DNA of 64,000 nucleotides from Pontixanthobacter gangjinensis (GTDB lineage: Bacteria; Pseudomonadota; Alphaproteobacteria; Sphingomonadales; Sphingomonadaceae): NCBI RefSeq assembly GCF_009827545.1, contig NZ_WTYS01000001.1, positions 1,885,772 to 1,949,771 on the forward strand, in the 5' to 3' direction. Shown in pieces: positions 44,943-52,705 of this stretch. The stretch's first letter is position 1. The number at the start of each line of letters is the position of its first letter. Position numbers and translations under genes: made by a program. Below the pieces are notes generated by a model. It was not told the DNA's origin. It was given only the letters and a program-made list of their open reading frames with translations, and searched no databases.

Positions 44943-45845
44943 ATGGTCAGGCATTTCTTAAAGGGGCTGGCAGCACTTTTGTTGCCAGCCCCTTTGCTAC
45001 TTGCGTCCTGCACTGATCCCGAAGTCACTGAAATCAATCAGACCACGCCCTCACCTGCGCTGTGGCAGGTTGAAACGAGTGACGGCGAGATCGAGGGCTG
45101 GTTGTTTGGCACTATTCATGCGCTTCCAGATGGCTTTGAATGGCGGACCGCGAAACTGACCTCGATAATTGATCGGGCCGGCGTGCTGGTGGTCGAAATA
45201 TCCGGCTTGAATGATGATAAGGCAGTCTCCGACGTGTTTAGCGAATTGGCGACGACCCCGGATTTGCCGCCGCTGCAAGAGCGGGTTGAGTATCGTTACC
45301 GCAAAGACCTAAGCGCATTGATGGCCACAGGAAATTACCGAGGGGGAAGCTTTACCGCGACCGAAAGCTGGGCTGCTGCGCTTACTCTTGCTCAGATTAG
45401 TGCTTCGGGCGACCCGAAGAACGGTGTTGATCGTGCTTTGTTAAACGAGTTCGCGAGCAAGCCGGTAATCGAGTTAGAAGGCGCTCGCATACAGCTTGGG
45501 ATATTTGACAGCCTAGCAGAGGCCGATCAACGCGATTTGCTTGAAGCAATCATCTTAGAAGCTGCGACATCCGACCCGGACGAAGCGGACAAATTGTCCG
45601 TAGTTTGGCGGAGCGGCGATATGGATCGGCTAGCACAGGAAAACTCGGAAGGTCTGCTGGCGGACCCCGAATTGCGTGACGCGTTATTGACCGGCCGGAA
45701 TTTGGCGTGGGAACGCAAGTTAGCAGGCCTATGGCCTCAGCATGGACCGATGCTGGTGGCAGTTGGCGCAGCGCATTTGGCAGGCGAAGATGGTTTGCCA
45801 GTGCTACTCGCGAAAAAAGGGTTCAAAGTCACTCGCATCCAATAG
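44943..45845 (+). CDS. TraB/GumN family lipoprotein, copy 3
   Basis: 300 residues from the ATG at 44943 (MVRHFLKGLAALLLPAPLLLASC), which gives a clean lipoprotein signal with lipobox LLASC. A GTG at 44913 overlapping the previous stop is the alternative start. Hallmark GWLFGTIHALPDGFEW and C-terminal GPMLVAVGAAHLAGEDGL. Shorter and more diverged than copies 1 and 2. The codons of its signal peptide contain a perfect 13-bp hairpin (44960-44995) that looks like a terminator for the upstream gene. Confidence 0.82.
   Translation: MVRHFLKGLAALLLPAPLLLASCTDPEVTEINQTTPSPALWQVETSDGEIEGWLFGTIHALPDGFEWRTAKLTSIIDRAGVLVVEISGLNDDKAVSDVFSELATTPDLPPLQERVEYRYRKDLSALMATGNYRGGSFTATESWAAALTLAQISASGDPKNGVDRALLNEFASKPVIELEGARIQLGIFDSLAEADQRDLLEAIILEAATSDPDEADKLSVVWRSGDMDRLAQENSEGLLADPELRDALLTGRNLAWERKLAGLWPQHGPMLVAVGAAHLAGEDGLPVLLAKKGFKVTRIQ
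44960..44995 (+). terminator. Terminator-like hairpin inside the copy 3 signal-peptide codons
   Basis: Perfect 13-bp inverted repeat AAAGGGGCTGGCA / TGCCAGCCCCTTT with a 10-base loop containing TTTT. GC-rich core with A/T ends is terminator-shaped, 44 bp after the stop of TraB/GumN copy 2, yet it lies within the first 18 codons of copy 3. It could attenuate transcription or translation of copy 3. The T-run after the stem is only TTT. Confidence 0.55.
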
Positions 45846-45967
45846 CGGGTTTTGCTTGCCTTACTCCCGCATTCCCCTTAAGGGCGCGCTCTTTCCGGCC
45901 GTGGTCATCCCTGGAGGCGTGGTGACGGAAAATTGGTATTACAAATGCACTCCGAAAGGCACTAATT

Positions 45968-46633
45968 ATGAGCGAAGCTCTTACTCTGCCGGCTGAGACG
46001 CGCGAACGGGCTGGCAAGGGAGCCTCCCGTGCACTGCGTCGTGAAGGCCGTGTCCCCGCTGTAATCTATGGCGGTAAAGAAGAACCAGCACCTATCCACG
46101 TCGAAGAAAAAGAGCTGATGAAACAGCTTATGACCGGCCATTTCATGAACTCGATCGTTATGATCGAAGTTGGTGGAAAGCAGATCCGTGTCCTTCCAAA
46201 GGATGTTGCGTTTCACCCGGTTAACGATCGCCCTATGCATGCGGATTTCTTCCGTCTGTCGAAGGATGCGAAGATCGAAGTCGCCATTCCTGTTGTCTTT
46301 ATCAACGAAGAAGCTTCGCCCGGCCTCAAGAAGGGCGGCGTTCTCAACGTGGTCCGTCACGAGCTCGACCTTATCTGTGTTTCGGATAAGATCCCTGATG
46401 AGATTCAAATCGACGTCACCGGCAAAGAAGTCGGCGATTCAATCCACATCAGCGAAATCGCTCTACCCGATGGTTCGGAAAGCGCGATTACTGACCGCGA
46501 CTACACCATTGCAACTCTCGTTGCTCCTTCGGCTCTTAAGAAAGCTGAAGGCGAAGGCGGTGATGAAGAAGCTGCTGAAGGTGCCGAAGGCGAGACACCA
46601 GCCACTGAAGCGGAACCTGATACGGACGCTTGA
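45968..46633 (+). CDS. rplY: Ribosomal protein bL25 (CTC/general stress form)
   Basis: 221 residues, long bL25 with the extra C-terminal TL5/CTC domain; binds 5S rRNA. N-terminus [24 protein letters not shown] is the L25 signature, followed by [16 protein letters not shown] and the beta-rich domain; acidic tail rich in Glu/Ala. A terminator follows at 46657-46690 and pth begins 89 bp downstream; rplY-pth is a standard pair. Confidence 0.95.
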   Translation: MSEALTLPAETRERAGKGASRALRREGRVPAVIYGGKEEPAPIHVEEKELMKQLMTGHFMNSIVMIEVGGKQIRVLPKDVAFHPVNDRPMHADFFRLSKDAKIEVAIPVVFINEEASPGLKKGGVLNVVRHELDLICVSDKIPDEIQIDVTGKEVGDSIHISEIALPDGSESAITDRDYTIATLVAPSALKKAEGEGGDEEAAEGAEGETPATEAEPDTDA

Positions 46634-46656
46634 TCTGATCCGTTCTGACATAATCG

Positions 46657-46690
46657 AAACGCCGGCCCACGAAAGTGCGGTCGGCGTTTT
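46657..46690 (+). terminator. Intrinsic terminator after rplY
   Basis: AAACGCCGGCC...CAC-GAAA-GTG...GGTCGGCGTTT: long stem with one bulged C, closed by a GAAA tetraloop and followed by TTTTgctttt. Sits between rplY and pth, so pth probably depends on read-through or its own promoter. Confidence 0.8.
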
Positions 46691-46722
46691 GCTTTTCAGG
46701 CACCTCTCGCTAGGAAACTAGG

Positions 46723-47292
46723 ATGCAAATTTGGACAGGCCTTGGAAATCCCGGACCCGGCTATGCGATGCATCGGCACAATGTCGGCTTTATGGCTGTC
46801 GACGTAATTGCCGATATGTATGGCTTCGCCCCGGTTCAAAAGAAATTCCAGGGATGGACGCAGGAAGGCCGGATCGGTGGCGAGAAGATATTATTGCTCA
46901 AGCCTGCCACCTATATGAATGAAAGCGGGCGCTCTGTTGGCGAAGCATTGCGTTTCTATAAGTTAAACCCTGATGCGTTGACGGTTTTCCATGACGAGCT
47001 TGATCTGGCCCCGTTCAAAGTAAAGGTCAAACAGGGCGGCGGCCATGCCGGACACAATGGCTTGCGCAGTATCGATCAACATATCGGTCCCGATTTCCGC
47101 CGGGTGAGGCTGGGCATTGGCCATCCGGGTCATAAGGACCGCGTGCATAGTTATGTCCTTGGCAATTACACCACGGCGGAACAGGATGATCTGGCCGCTA
47201 TGCTTGGTGCTGTGGGCGCGGAGGCTGAATGGCTCGCCAAGGGAAATGATCCGCGTTTTATGAGCGAAATCGCATTGCGAATGCAGGATTGA
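46723..47292 (+). CDS. pth: Peptidyl-tRNA hydrolase
   Basis: 189 residues. Releases peptides from peptidyl-tRNA. N-terminal GLGNPGPGYAMHRHNVGF with catalytic His19, LLLKPATYMNESGRSVGEAL and GGGHAGHNGLRSI are diagnostic. Complete and ordinary. Confidence 0.97.
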   Translation: MQIWTGLGNPGPGYAMHRHNVGFMAVDVIADMYGFAPVQKKFQGWTQEGRIGGEKILLLKPATYMNESGRSVGEALRFYKLNPDALTVFHDELDLAPFKVKVKQGGGHAGHNGLRSIDQHIGPDFRRVRLGIGHPGHKDRVHSYVLGNYTTAEQDDLAAMLGAVGAEAEWLAKGNDPRFMSEIALRMQD

Positions 47293-47402
47293 CGAACAAT
47301 GGTCTGCCTATTGGTTAGACTTGAAAACTCAATGAGTTGAATCACTGCCTGATCGGGGCGTAGAAAGTGACTGGTTCATCGAAAATAGAAGGAAGTGATT
47401 TT

Positions 47403-47822
47403 GTGAACACACCACATCTCGAGGTTTCGCAAGAAGCAGGACGGGACTTCTTCATGCGCGGCATCTCTGGACCGGTGACGATGTTGAACCTTTTGCGGTT
47501 TAAAGACATCGCAGATTACTCGGAATCGCCTGAACTTGGCCCAAGAACTCCGATCAGCGGCGCAAGAGCTTTCGATCTTTATATCGCCCATACGCTCCCG
47601 TTTCTGCAGAAGAGCGGGGGCAGCCTCGACCTGCTTGCCGATGGTGGCAAATGGCTAATTGGCCCTCAAGACGAGACATGGGACTGCGCCATGCTGGTTC
47701 GCCAAGCAAACGTGGAAAGCTTTATGGCATGGAATTCGGACGCGGAATATCTCGCCGGTATCGGGCACCGCACCGCCGCCATCTCGGATTCTCGGTTACT
47801 GCCTCTGGTCGAACGCAACTAG
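47403..47822 (+). CDS. Small DUF1330-like (dimeric alpha/beta barrel) protein
   Basis: 139 residues. GTG start at 47403 preceded by AAGGAAG with 8-base spacing; an earlier GTG at 47367 lacks one. The pattern GPVTMLNLLRFKDIADY near the N-terminus, then a helix with YIAHTLPFLQKSGG and a later MLVRQANVESFMAWNSD resembles DUF1330-like ferredoxin-fold dimers. No catalytic residues can be named. Lies 38 bp upstream of the SDR gene and may be co-transcribed. Confidence 0.6.
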   Translation: MNTPHLEVSQEAGRDFFMRGISGPVTMLNLLRFKDIADYSESPELGPRTPISGARAFDLYIAHTLPFLQKSGGSLDLLADGGKWLIGPQDETWDCAMLVRQANVESFMAWNSDAEYLAGIGHRTAAISDSRLLPLVERN

Positions 47823-47859
47823 AGAGACTAACCTCTTCGCAACAAATGGAGACAGACGC

Positions 47860-48855
47860 ATGACCGACATTGACCGCCGCACATTACTCGCAGGGACAGC
47901 CGCTGTTGCATCAATCGGTGCAGTAATGACAGGAGCGGCCGCCAAAACGATGCAGCACACTCCTAACCTTGCAGGAAAATCGATCCTCATCACCGGCTGT
48001 TCTTCAGGTTTTGGCCGCCTTGCCGCAGAAGACTTCGCCCGCAAAGGTGCCAAAGTGTTTGCAACCATGCGCAACCTTCCGCGCACGGCAGCAGACGAGT
48101 TGCGCAAGCTGGCAGCGGATGAAAAACTCGACCTGCACGTAATCGAGATAGACGTTACCGACGATGCACAAGTTTCCGCCGGTGTTGCTGAGGCAGAGCG
48201 CATTGCAGGCAGCGCAATCGACGTGCTGATCAACAACGCCGGTGTATCGACCGCGGGTCCCATAGAAATTCAGGATATGCAGGCAACCCAGCTCCTGTTC
48301 GATACCAACGTCTTCGGGCCACAGCGGCTGATGCGCGCTGTCCTTCCCGCAATGCGGGCCGCCAAGTCGGGTCAGATATTCAACATTACCTCACAATTGG
48401 GCCGCGTGATGCTTCCCGGTTTTGGGCAATATTCTCCGACTAAATTCGCGCTTGAAGCGATTAGCGAACAGATCGCCTACGAGCTCGTTCAACACAATAT
48501 CGATGTTACCATTATCGAACCGGGCGGCTATCCAACTGCAATCTGGGCCAATGCTAATGCTTTGACACAACAACTGCTCGACCGCGCCGATGCAAAGCAT
48601 CTCGATGGTTACGCAGCTATGGTTGAACAATTGCGCGCGCGCGGAAATAATGGCGGCGATACCGATCCGATGGATGTTCCTAACGCAATTGCAGAAATCA
48701 TCGCCATGCCGCCGGGCACTCGCCCGCTTCGCAAGCCGGTGCATCCCGGACCGAAGCCACAACTCGCGATCAACAAGGTTTGCGCAGAGGTTCAGGTCGG
48801 CTGGCTTGGCGCATCTCCCTATGGTCCATGGATCAAGGCCGTTCATAACGTCTAA
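47860..48855 (+). CDS. Short-chain dehydrogenase with N-terminal Tat-like signal
   Basis: 331 residues. Residues 45-52 TGCSSGFG is the SDR nucleotide loop, NNAG is present, and the catalytic YxxxK is Tyr191-SPT-Lys195 (QYSPTKFALEA). Residues 1-30 (DRRTLLAGTAAVASIGAVMTGAAA) look like a twin-arginine signal peptide, which is unusual because SDRs are normally cytosolic; a folded cofactor-bearing enzyme would fit Tat export. Start ATG 47860 with ATGGAGA upstream. Substrate unknown. Confidence 0.85.
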   Translation: MTDIDRRTLLAGTAAVASIGAVMTGAAAKTMQHTPNLAGKSILITGCSSGFGRLAAEDFARKGAKVFATMRNLPRTAADELRKLAADEKLDLHVIEIDVTDDAQVSAGVAEAERIAGSAIDVLINNAGVSTAGPIEIQDMQATQLLFDTNVFGPQRLMRAVLPAMRAAKSGQIFNITSQLGRVMLPGFGQYSPTKFALEAISEQIAYELVQHNIDVTIIEPGGYPTAIWANANALTQQLLDRADAKHLDGYAAMVEQLRARGNNGGDTDPMDVPNAIAEIIAMPPGTRPLRKPVHPGPKPQLAINKVCAEVQVGWLGASPYGPWIKAVHNV

Positions 48856-48929
48856 GCTGCCCGCGAAGGCTGGCCATAAGCCGCGCCCGGCGCTAAAGGG
48901 CGCGGCTTAATCATATACCGGAGTTTTCG

Positions 48930-50030
48930 ATGGGTTTCCGTTGCGGAATTGTCGGGCTGCCAAATGTCGGCAAGTCCACCTTGTTTAATGCATTGACAGA
49001 AACGCAGGCCGCGCAGGCTGCGAATTATCCATTCTGCACAATTGAACCGAATGTCGGGCAGGTGTCGGTGCCTGACGAACGGTTGGATACAATCGCCAAG
49101 ATTGCCGGCAGTGCGAAGATCATTCCAACGCAATTGGCATTCGTTGACATTGCAGGTCTGGTCAAAGGTGCAAGTCAGGGCGAAGGACTGGGAAACCAGT
49201 TCCTGGGAAACATCCGCGAAGTTGATGCAATCGTACACGTCCTGCGCTGCTTTGAAGACGATGACATCCAGCATGTCGCGAATAAGGTTGATCCGGTTGC
49301 CGACGCTGATGTGGTCGAAACGGAACTGATGCTGTCCGACCTCGAAAGCCTCGAGAAACGTGTTCCGGCCGCGGAAAAGAAGGCAAAGGCTGGTGACAAA
49401 GAAGCCAAGATACTTGCCAGCGTGCTAGGCCAAGCGCTGGAATTGCTGCGCGAAGGCAAGCCTGCCCGGCTTACAGAGCCAAAGGACGAAGAAGAACAGC
49501 GCGTATTCGATCAGGCGCAATTGCTGACAGCGAAGCCCGTTCTGTATGTCTGCAACGTGGCGGAAGAAGATGCTGCCAACGGTAATGCATTGTCACAAGC
49601 TGTCGCCGCTAAGGCCGCTTCAGAGGGTGCGCAATCGGTAGTTGTTTCGGCGGCGATTGAATCCGAAATTGTTGGGATGGAAGAAGAGGACCGCGGCGAA
49701 TATCTTGCGGAACTCGGCCTGACTGAAAGCGGCCTCGCCCGCGTTGTTCGCGCTGGTTACGAATTGCTGCAATTGCAAACCTATTTCACTGCCGGCCCCA
49801 AGGAAACACGCGCGTGGACTTTCCCGATTGGCGCCAAAGCTCCGCAAGCAGCAGGGGAAATCCACAGCGATTTCGAACGAGGCTTCATCAAAGCTGAAAC
49901 GATGGCGTATGATGACTACGTCGCCTGCGACGGAGAAAGCGGCGCACGTGAAGCGGGCAAGCTCCGCCAAGAGGGTAAGGATTATCTGGTCAAAGACGGC
50001 GATATTCTGAACTTCAAATTCAATGTCTAA
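48930..50030 (+). CDS. ychF: YchF/OLA1-type ATPase
   Basis: 366 residues, Obg-related P-loop protein preferring ATP, ribosome-associated and redox-responsive. N-terminus GFRCGIVGLPNVGKSTLFNALTE (G1), FVDIAGLVKGASQGEGLGNQFL (G3 region) and C-terminal TGS domain with TFPIGAKAPQAAGEIHSDFERGFIKAE and the usual end DILNFKFNV. Confidence 0.97.
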   Translation: MGFRCGIVGLPNVGKSTLFNALTETQAAQAANYPFCTIEPNVGQVSVPDERLDTIAKIAGSAKIIPTQLAFVDIAGLVKGASQGEGLGNQFLGNIREVDAIVHVLRCFEDDDIQHVANKVDPVADADVVETELMLSDLESLEKRVPAAEKKAKAGDKEAKILASVLGQALELLREGKPARLTEPKDEEEQRVFDQAQLLTAKPVLYVCNVAEEDAANGNALSQAVAAKAASEGAQSVVVSAAIESEIVGMEEEDRGEYLAELGLTESGLARVVRAGYELLQLQTYFTAGPKETRAWTFPIGAKAPQAAGEIHSDFERGFIKAETMAYDDYVACDGESGAREAGKLRQEGKDYLVKDGDILNFKFNV

Positions 50031-50098
50031 ATTTTCAATTTCACCGGCACTTTTCGAGCCCCCATGCGTTTTGGCAACGACTTAAGGGGGTAATTCAG

Positions 50099-50896
50099 TT
50101 GGTTGATAAGTCTGAAAAATTTCGTTGGCTTGTCCGTGTTGGATATTTCTCGCGAGCAATCCTTTATTCAGTGCTGGGGCTTATCGCCCTGACGAGTGCG
50201 GGCGAAATTAGCAAAGGCACTAACGGCATCTTCGTGGCCGTTGAAGGCTTTCCGGGCGGAACTTTGATTTTGTGGCTGATGGTCATTGGACTCTTTGCTT
50301 ATTCATTATTTCGCTTCGCATCGCCTGCATTTGATATTGAGAACAACGGATCCGACACGAAAGGTTGGGTGAAGCGCGTCGGACACGCTGGGAGTGGCAT
50401 CGGCCATATCGCCTTGGCTTACTCAGCCTACAAATTTGCAACTACATCCGGCGGAAGCAGCGGTGGGGCAGAGAAAGCGGCGGCTGGAGTTCTATCATTC
50501 GACTTTGGCGGGGCCGTGCTGGGCCTGCTCGGTATCGCGTTTTTTGCGACTGCATTCTTCCAAGCCAAGAAGGGTATCAGCGGAGAATTCATGCATCGCA
50601 TCAGTAATTCAGCACCAGATTCTACTCGCTGGCTTGGCGGCTTCGGATATATCGCTAGAGCCGTCGTTTATGCTGTCATCGGCTGGTCACTTTTCCAAGC
50701 TGGCTTTATGTCGGCCGGATCTGACAATGTGAAAACGCTTGGGGATGCAGTTGCTTCGCTTGCCGGAGAAGGGACAATTTTCATTCTCACTGCAGTAGGC
50801 CTCTTGCTCTTCGGATTGTTCAGCCTTGTGTTGGCCCGCTATCGCATAATCCCCGACTTGGATGGGACTGGCAAAACTCCCAGCTTTCGCGCTTAA
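50099..50896 (+). CDS. DUF1206 membrane protein
   Basis: 265 residues, six membrane segments in three internal repeats. Each repeat opens with a similar motif: RWLVRVGYFSRAILYSVLG, WVKRVGHAGSGIGHIALAYSA, and RWLGGFGYIARAVVYAVIGW. This is the DUF1206 family, function unknown. TTG start at 50099 preceded by AAGGGGG. Confidence 0.88.
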   Translation: MVDKSEKFRWLVRVGYFSRAILYSVLGLIALTSAGEISKGTNGIFVAVEGFPGGTLILWLMVIGLFAYSLFRFASPAFDIENNGSDTKGWVKRVGHAGSGIGHIALAYSAYKFATTSGGSSGGAEKAAAGVLSFDFGGAVLGLLGIAFFATAFFQAKKGISGEFMHRISNSAPDSTRWLGGFGYIARAVVYAVIGWSLFQAGFMSAGSDNVKTLGDAVASLAGEGTIFILTAVGLLLFGLFSLVLARYRIIPDLDGTGKTPSFRA

Positions 50897-50949
50897 TTAT
50901 CGGGTTTATGGTTTTAAGAACGGGCATTCGCAGGCGCTTAGGAAAAACG

Positions 50950-51411
50950 ATGTTGTATTTTGAAGACATAGAAGTTGGAAGTACTCAAAAATACGGCAAC
51001 TATGATGTTACCCTCGAAGAAGTAACCCAGTTTGCGAGAATGTATGATCCGCAGCCATTCCATCTGGACCAAGAAGCTGCTGCACAGACACATTTTGGTC
51101 GCATTTCAGCAAGCGGCTGGCACACTTGTTCAATGACAATGCGGATGATGGTCGACAATATGAAGGTCAATAAACAGGCCGGACTCGGATCGCCGGGTGT
51201 CGATAATCTACGCTGGGTCAAGCCTGTCTATCCCGGCGATACGCTGCGCGTGGAAACCAAAATTCTGGAAAAACGCCGGAGCAAATCGCGGCGCGACATG
51301 GGTATTTTCAAATCGCGCGGGCGGACATTTAACCAGCATGACGAAATAGTCCTCGAAATGGTCTCCAACGGATTGATCCGTGTCCACGATCCAGAGGCTC
51401 CGATTGAATGA
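50950..51411 (+). CDS. MaoC-family (R)-hydratase-like protein
   Basis: 153 residues, single hot-dog domain. YFEDIEVGSTQKYGNYDVTLEEVTQFARMYDPQPFHLDQEAAAQTHFG contains the hydratase-2 motif with catalytic Asp (YDPQPFH), followed by ISASGWHTCSM. Possibly acts on (R)-3-hydroxyacyl-CoA or a related thioester. Start at ATG 50950 with TAGGA upstream. Confidence 0.9.
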   Translation: MLYFEDIEVGSTQKYGNYDVTLEEVTQFARMYDPQPFHLDQEAAAQTHFGRISASGWHTCSMTMRMMVDNMKVNKQAGLGSPGVDNLRWVKPVYPGDTLRVETKILEKRRSKSRRDMGIFKSRGRTFNQHDEIVLEMVSNGLIRVHDPEAPIE

Positions 51412-51559
51412 TGCTGCCTGACAGCCCCGGGTCGTCGAGATATCCCTCCCCGATCGAGCTATCCAGCACTTCGACGAAATATTGCAGCGCCCTGCCCGCA
51501 GATAGTGGCGTAAACTCGTGCCCGTTGGGCAGGTAGATTATTACCGGGCTTGGGGCATA
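51329..51559 (-). pseudogene. Possible gene remnant on the minus strand
   Basis: On the minus strand a frame without a start codon reads YAPSPVIIYLPNGHEFTPLS... and on through GRALQYFVEVLDSSIGEGYLDDPG before running antisense into the maoC 3' end. It opens just after a TGA at 51560-51562. Its composition is protein-like, and about 160 bp of it fill an otherwise empty gap. It may be the decayed end of a lost gene. No family recognised. Confidence 0.25.
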
Positions 51560-51596
51560 TCAAATTCGCTGATTAGCCACTTTGAGTGAGGATTTC

Positions 51597-52229
51597 ATGT
51601 ACCCTAGCCCCACCAATGCAGAGCGCTATGCTGATGGTGCTGTCCATATAATCGGCCTGACCGCGGTGCTGACTGGCTGCCTTACGCTCGTGATTTTTTC
51701 AGCATTTGAATTTGGCGCTGCGCTGTTTGCCGCTTGTGTTATTTACGCAATATCGATGACGGCATCCTTTGCCATTTCGGCATCCTACCATCTGCTACCG
51801 CATCACCATTGGCGCTTGGGCCTGCGCCGGATGGATCATGCTGCGATTTACGCGTTAATCGCTGGAACTTTCACACCGCTGTTGGTTTTTGTCGGATCCC
51901 TGACTGCCTACACTATCCTAGCTGCGGTATGGGTGCTGGCCATCCCTGCAATGCTTTACAAGATTTTCGGGACACACATCGAACCGCGTTGGTCGATGGC
52001 ATCCTATCTTGGCCTTGGCTGGATCGGCGCGATAGCTATTCCCGATTTCTGGGCAAGCTTGTCAACTAGCGCATTGGTTGCATGCGGTGCGGGAGGCTTC
52101 TTCTACACCTTCGGGGCAATCCTGTTCAGCCGCAAAACCCAGCCTTTCAGATATTCGATCTGGCATATCTTTGTGTTACTTGGAACGCTATCTTTCTTCA
52201 TCGCTATTTGGTTAAGCCTGTTTGGCTAA
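51597..52229 (+). CDS. Hemolysin III family (TrhA/PAQR-type) membrane protein
   Basis: 210 residues, seven hydrophobic segments. PAQR/HlyIII motifs: ERYADGAVHIIGL near the N-terminus, SASYHLLP, RMDHAAIYALIAGTFTPL and the C-terminal FRYSIWHIFVLLGTLSFFIAI. Start at ATG 51597 with GAGG upstream. Despite the name, the bacterial role is membrane homeostasis-related rather than proven hemolysis. Confidence 0.92.
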   Translation: MYPSPTNAERYADGAVHIIGLTAVLTGCLTLVIFSAFEFGAALFAACVIYAISMTASFAISASYHLLPHHHWRLGLRRMDHAAIYALIAGTFTPLLVFVGSLTAYTILAAVWVLAIPAMLYKIFGTHIEPRWSMASYLGLGWIGAIAIPDFWASLSTSALVACGAGGFFYTFGAILFSRKTQPFRYSIWHIFVLLGTLSFFIAIWLSLFG

Positions 52230-52244
52230 CCCAATCATTCAGAA

Positions 52245-52652
52245 ATGGACCCAATTATGTCGCCAAACCTCATCAAAAATGGGTTCATACTCGCGGGTTT
52301 GAGTAACATTTTCGGCGTTCTGATATGTTCAAAATTGCTGACGAATGATGTGATGATGAACACCCAGCCCGGCGTGATGGGCTTTTTCGGACTTATCTCA
52401 ATCGTCTTGTGGGGGTTCGCCTACATCGCAGTCAGCAAAAGCTACGTCCACGTAAGATGGCTTGTCGGTGTGTTTGTGATCGAAAAACTGGCCTATGTGA
52501 TCGCGTGGATCAGCTTCATGCAATCGCAGTCGCTAGGCGCAGTATATGAGCAGGACTTCCTCGCAGGTGTATTTTACACGATTTACGGGGCCAATGACCT
52601 CACATTTATGCTGTTCTTCGCATTTGTGTTTTTGAAACGAGAGAATGGATGA
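52245..52652 (+). CDS. Four-span membrane protein, unknown
   Basis: 135 residues with four hydrophobic segments (NGFILAGLSNIFGVLICSKLL; GFFGLISIVLWGFAYIAVS; WLVGVFVIEKLAYVIAWISF; FLAGVFYTIYGANDLTFMLFFAFVFL). Starts 15 bp after the hemolysin III stop, so probably co-transcribed. Two ATGs at 52245 and 52257 are both possible. Family not recognised. Confidence 0.7.
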   Translation: MDPIMSPNLIKNGFILAGLSNIFGVLICSKLLTNDVMMNTQPGVMGFFGLISIVLWGFAYIAVSKSYVHVRWLVGVFVIEKLAYVIAWISFMQSQSLGAVYEQDFLAGVFYTIYGANDLTFMLFFAFVFLKRENG

Positions 52653-52670
52653 GGTAAGGACCGCACCGGA

Positions 52671-52686
52671 ACAGTTTACGAACTGT
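52671..52686. terminator. Hairpin between convergent membrane-protein gene and mutL
   Basis: ACAGTT-TACG-AACTGT, perfect 6-bp stem with tetraloop, extendable by GGA/TCC across one bulged A. Located in the 53-bp space between converging genes. No long T-run. Confidence 0.4.
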
Positions 52687-52705
52687 ATCCTTTCGTTGCC
52701 GCGTT

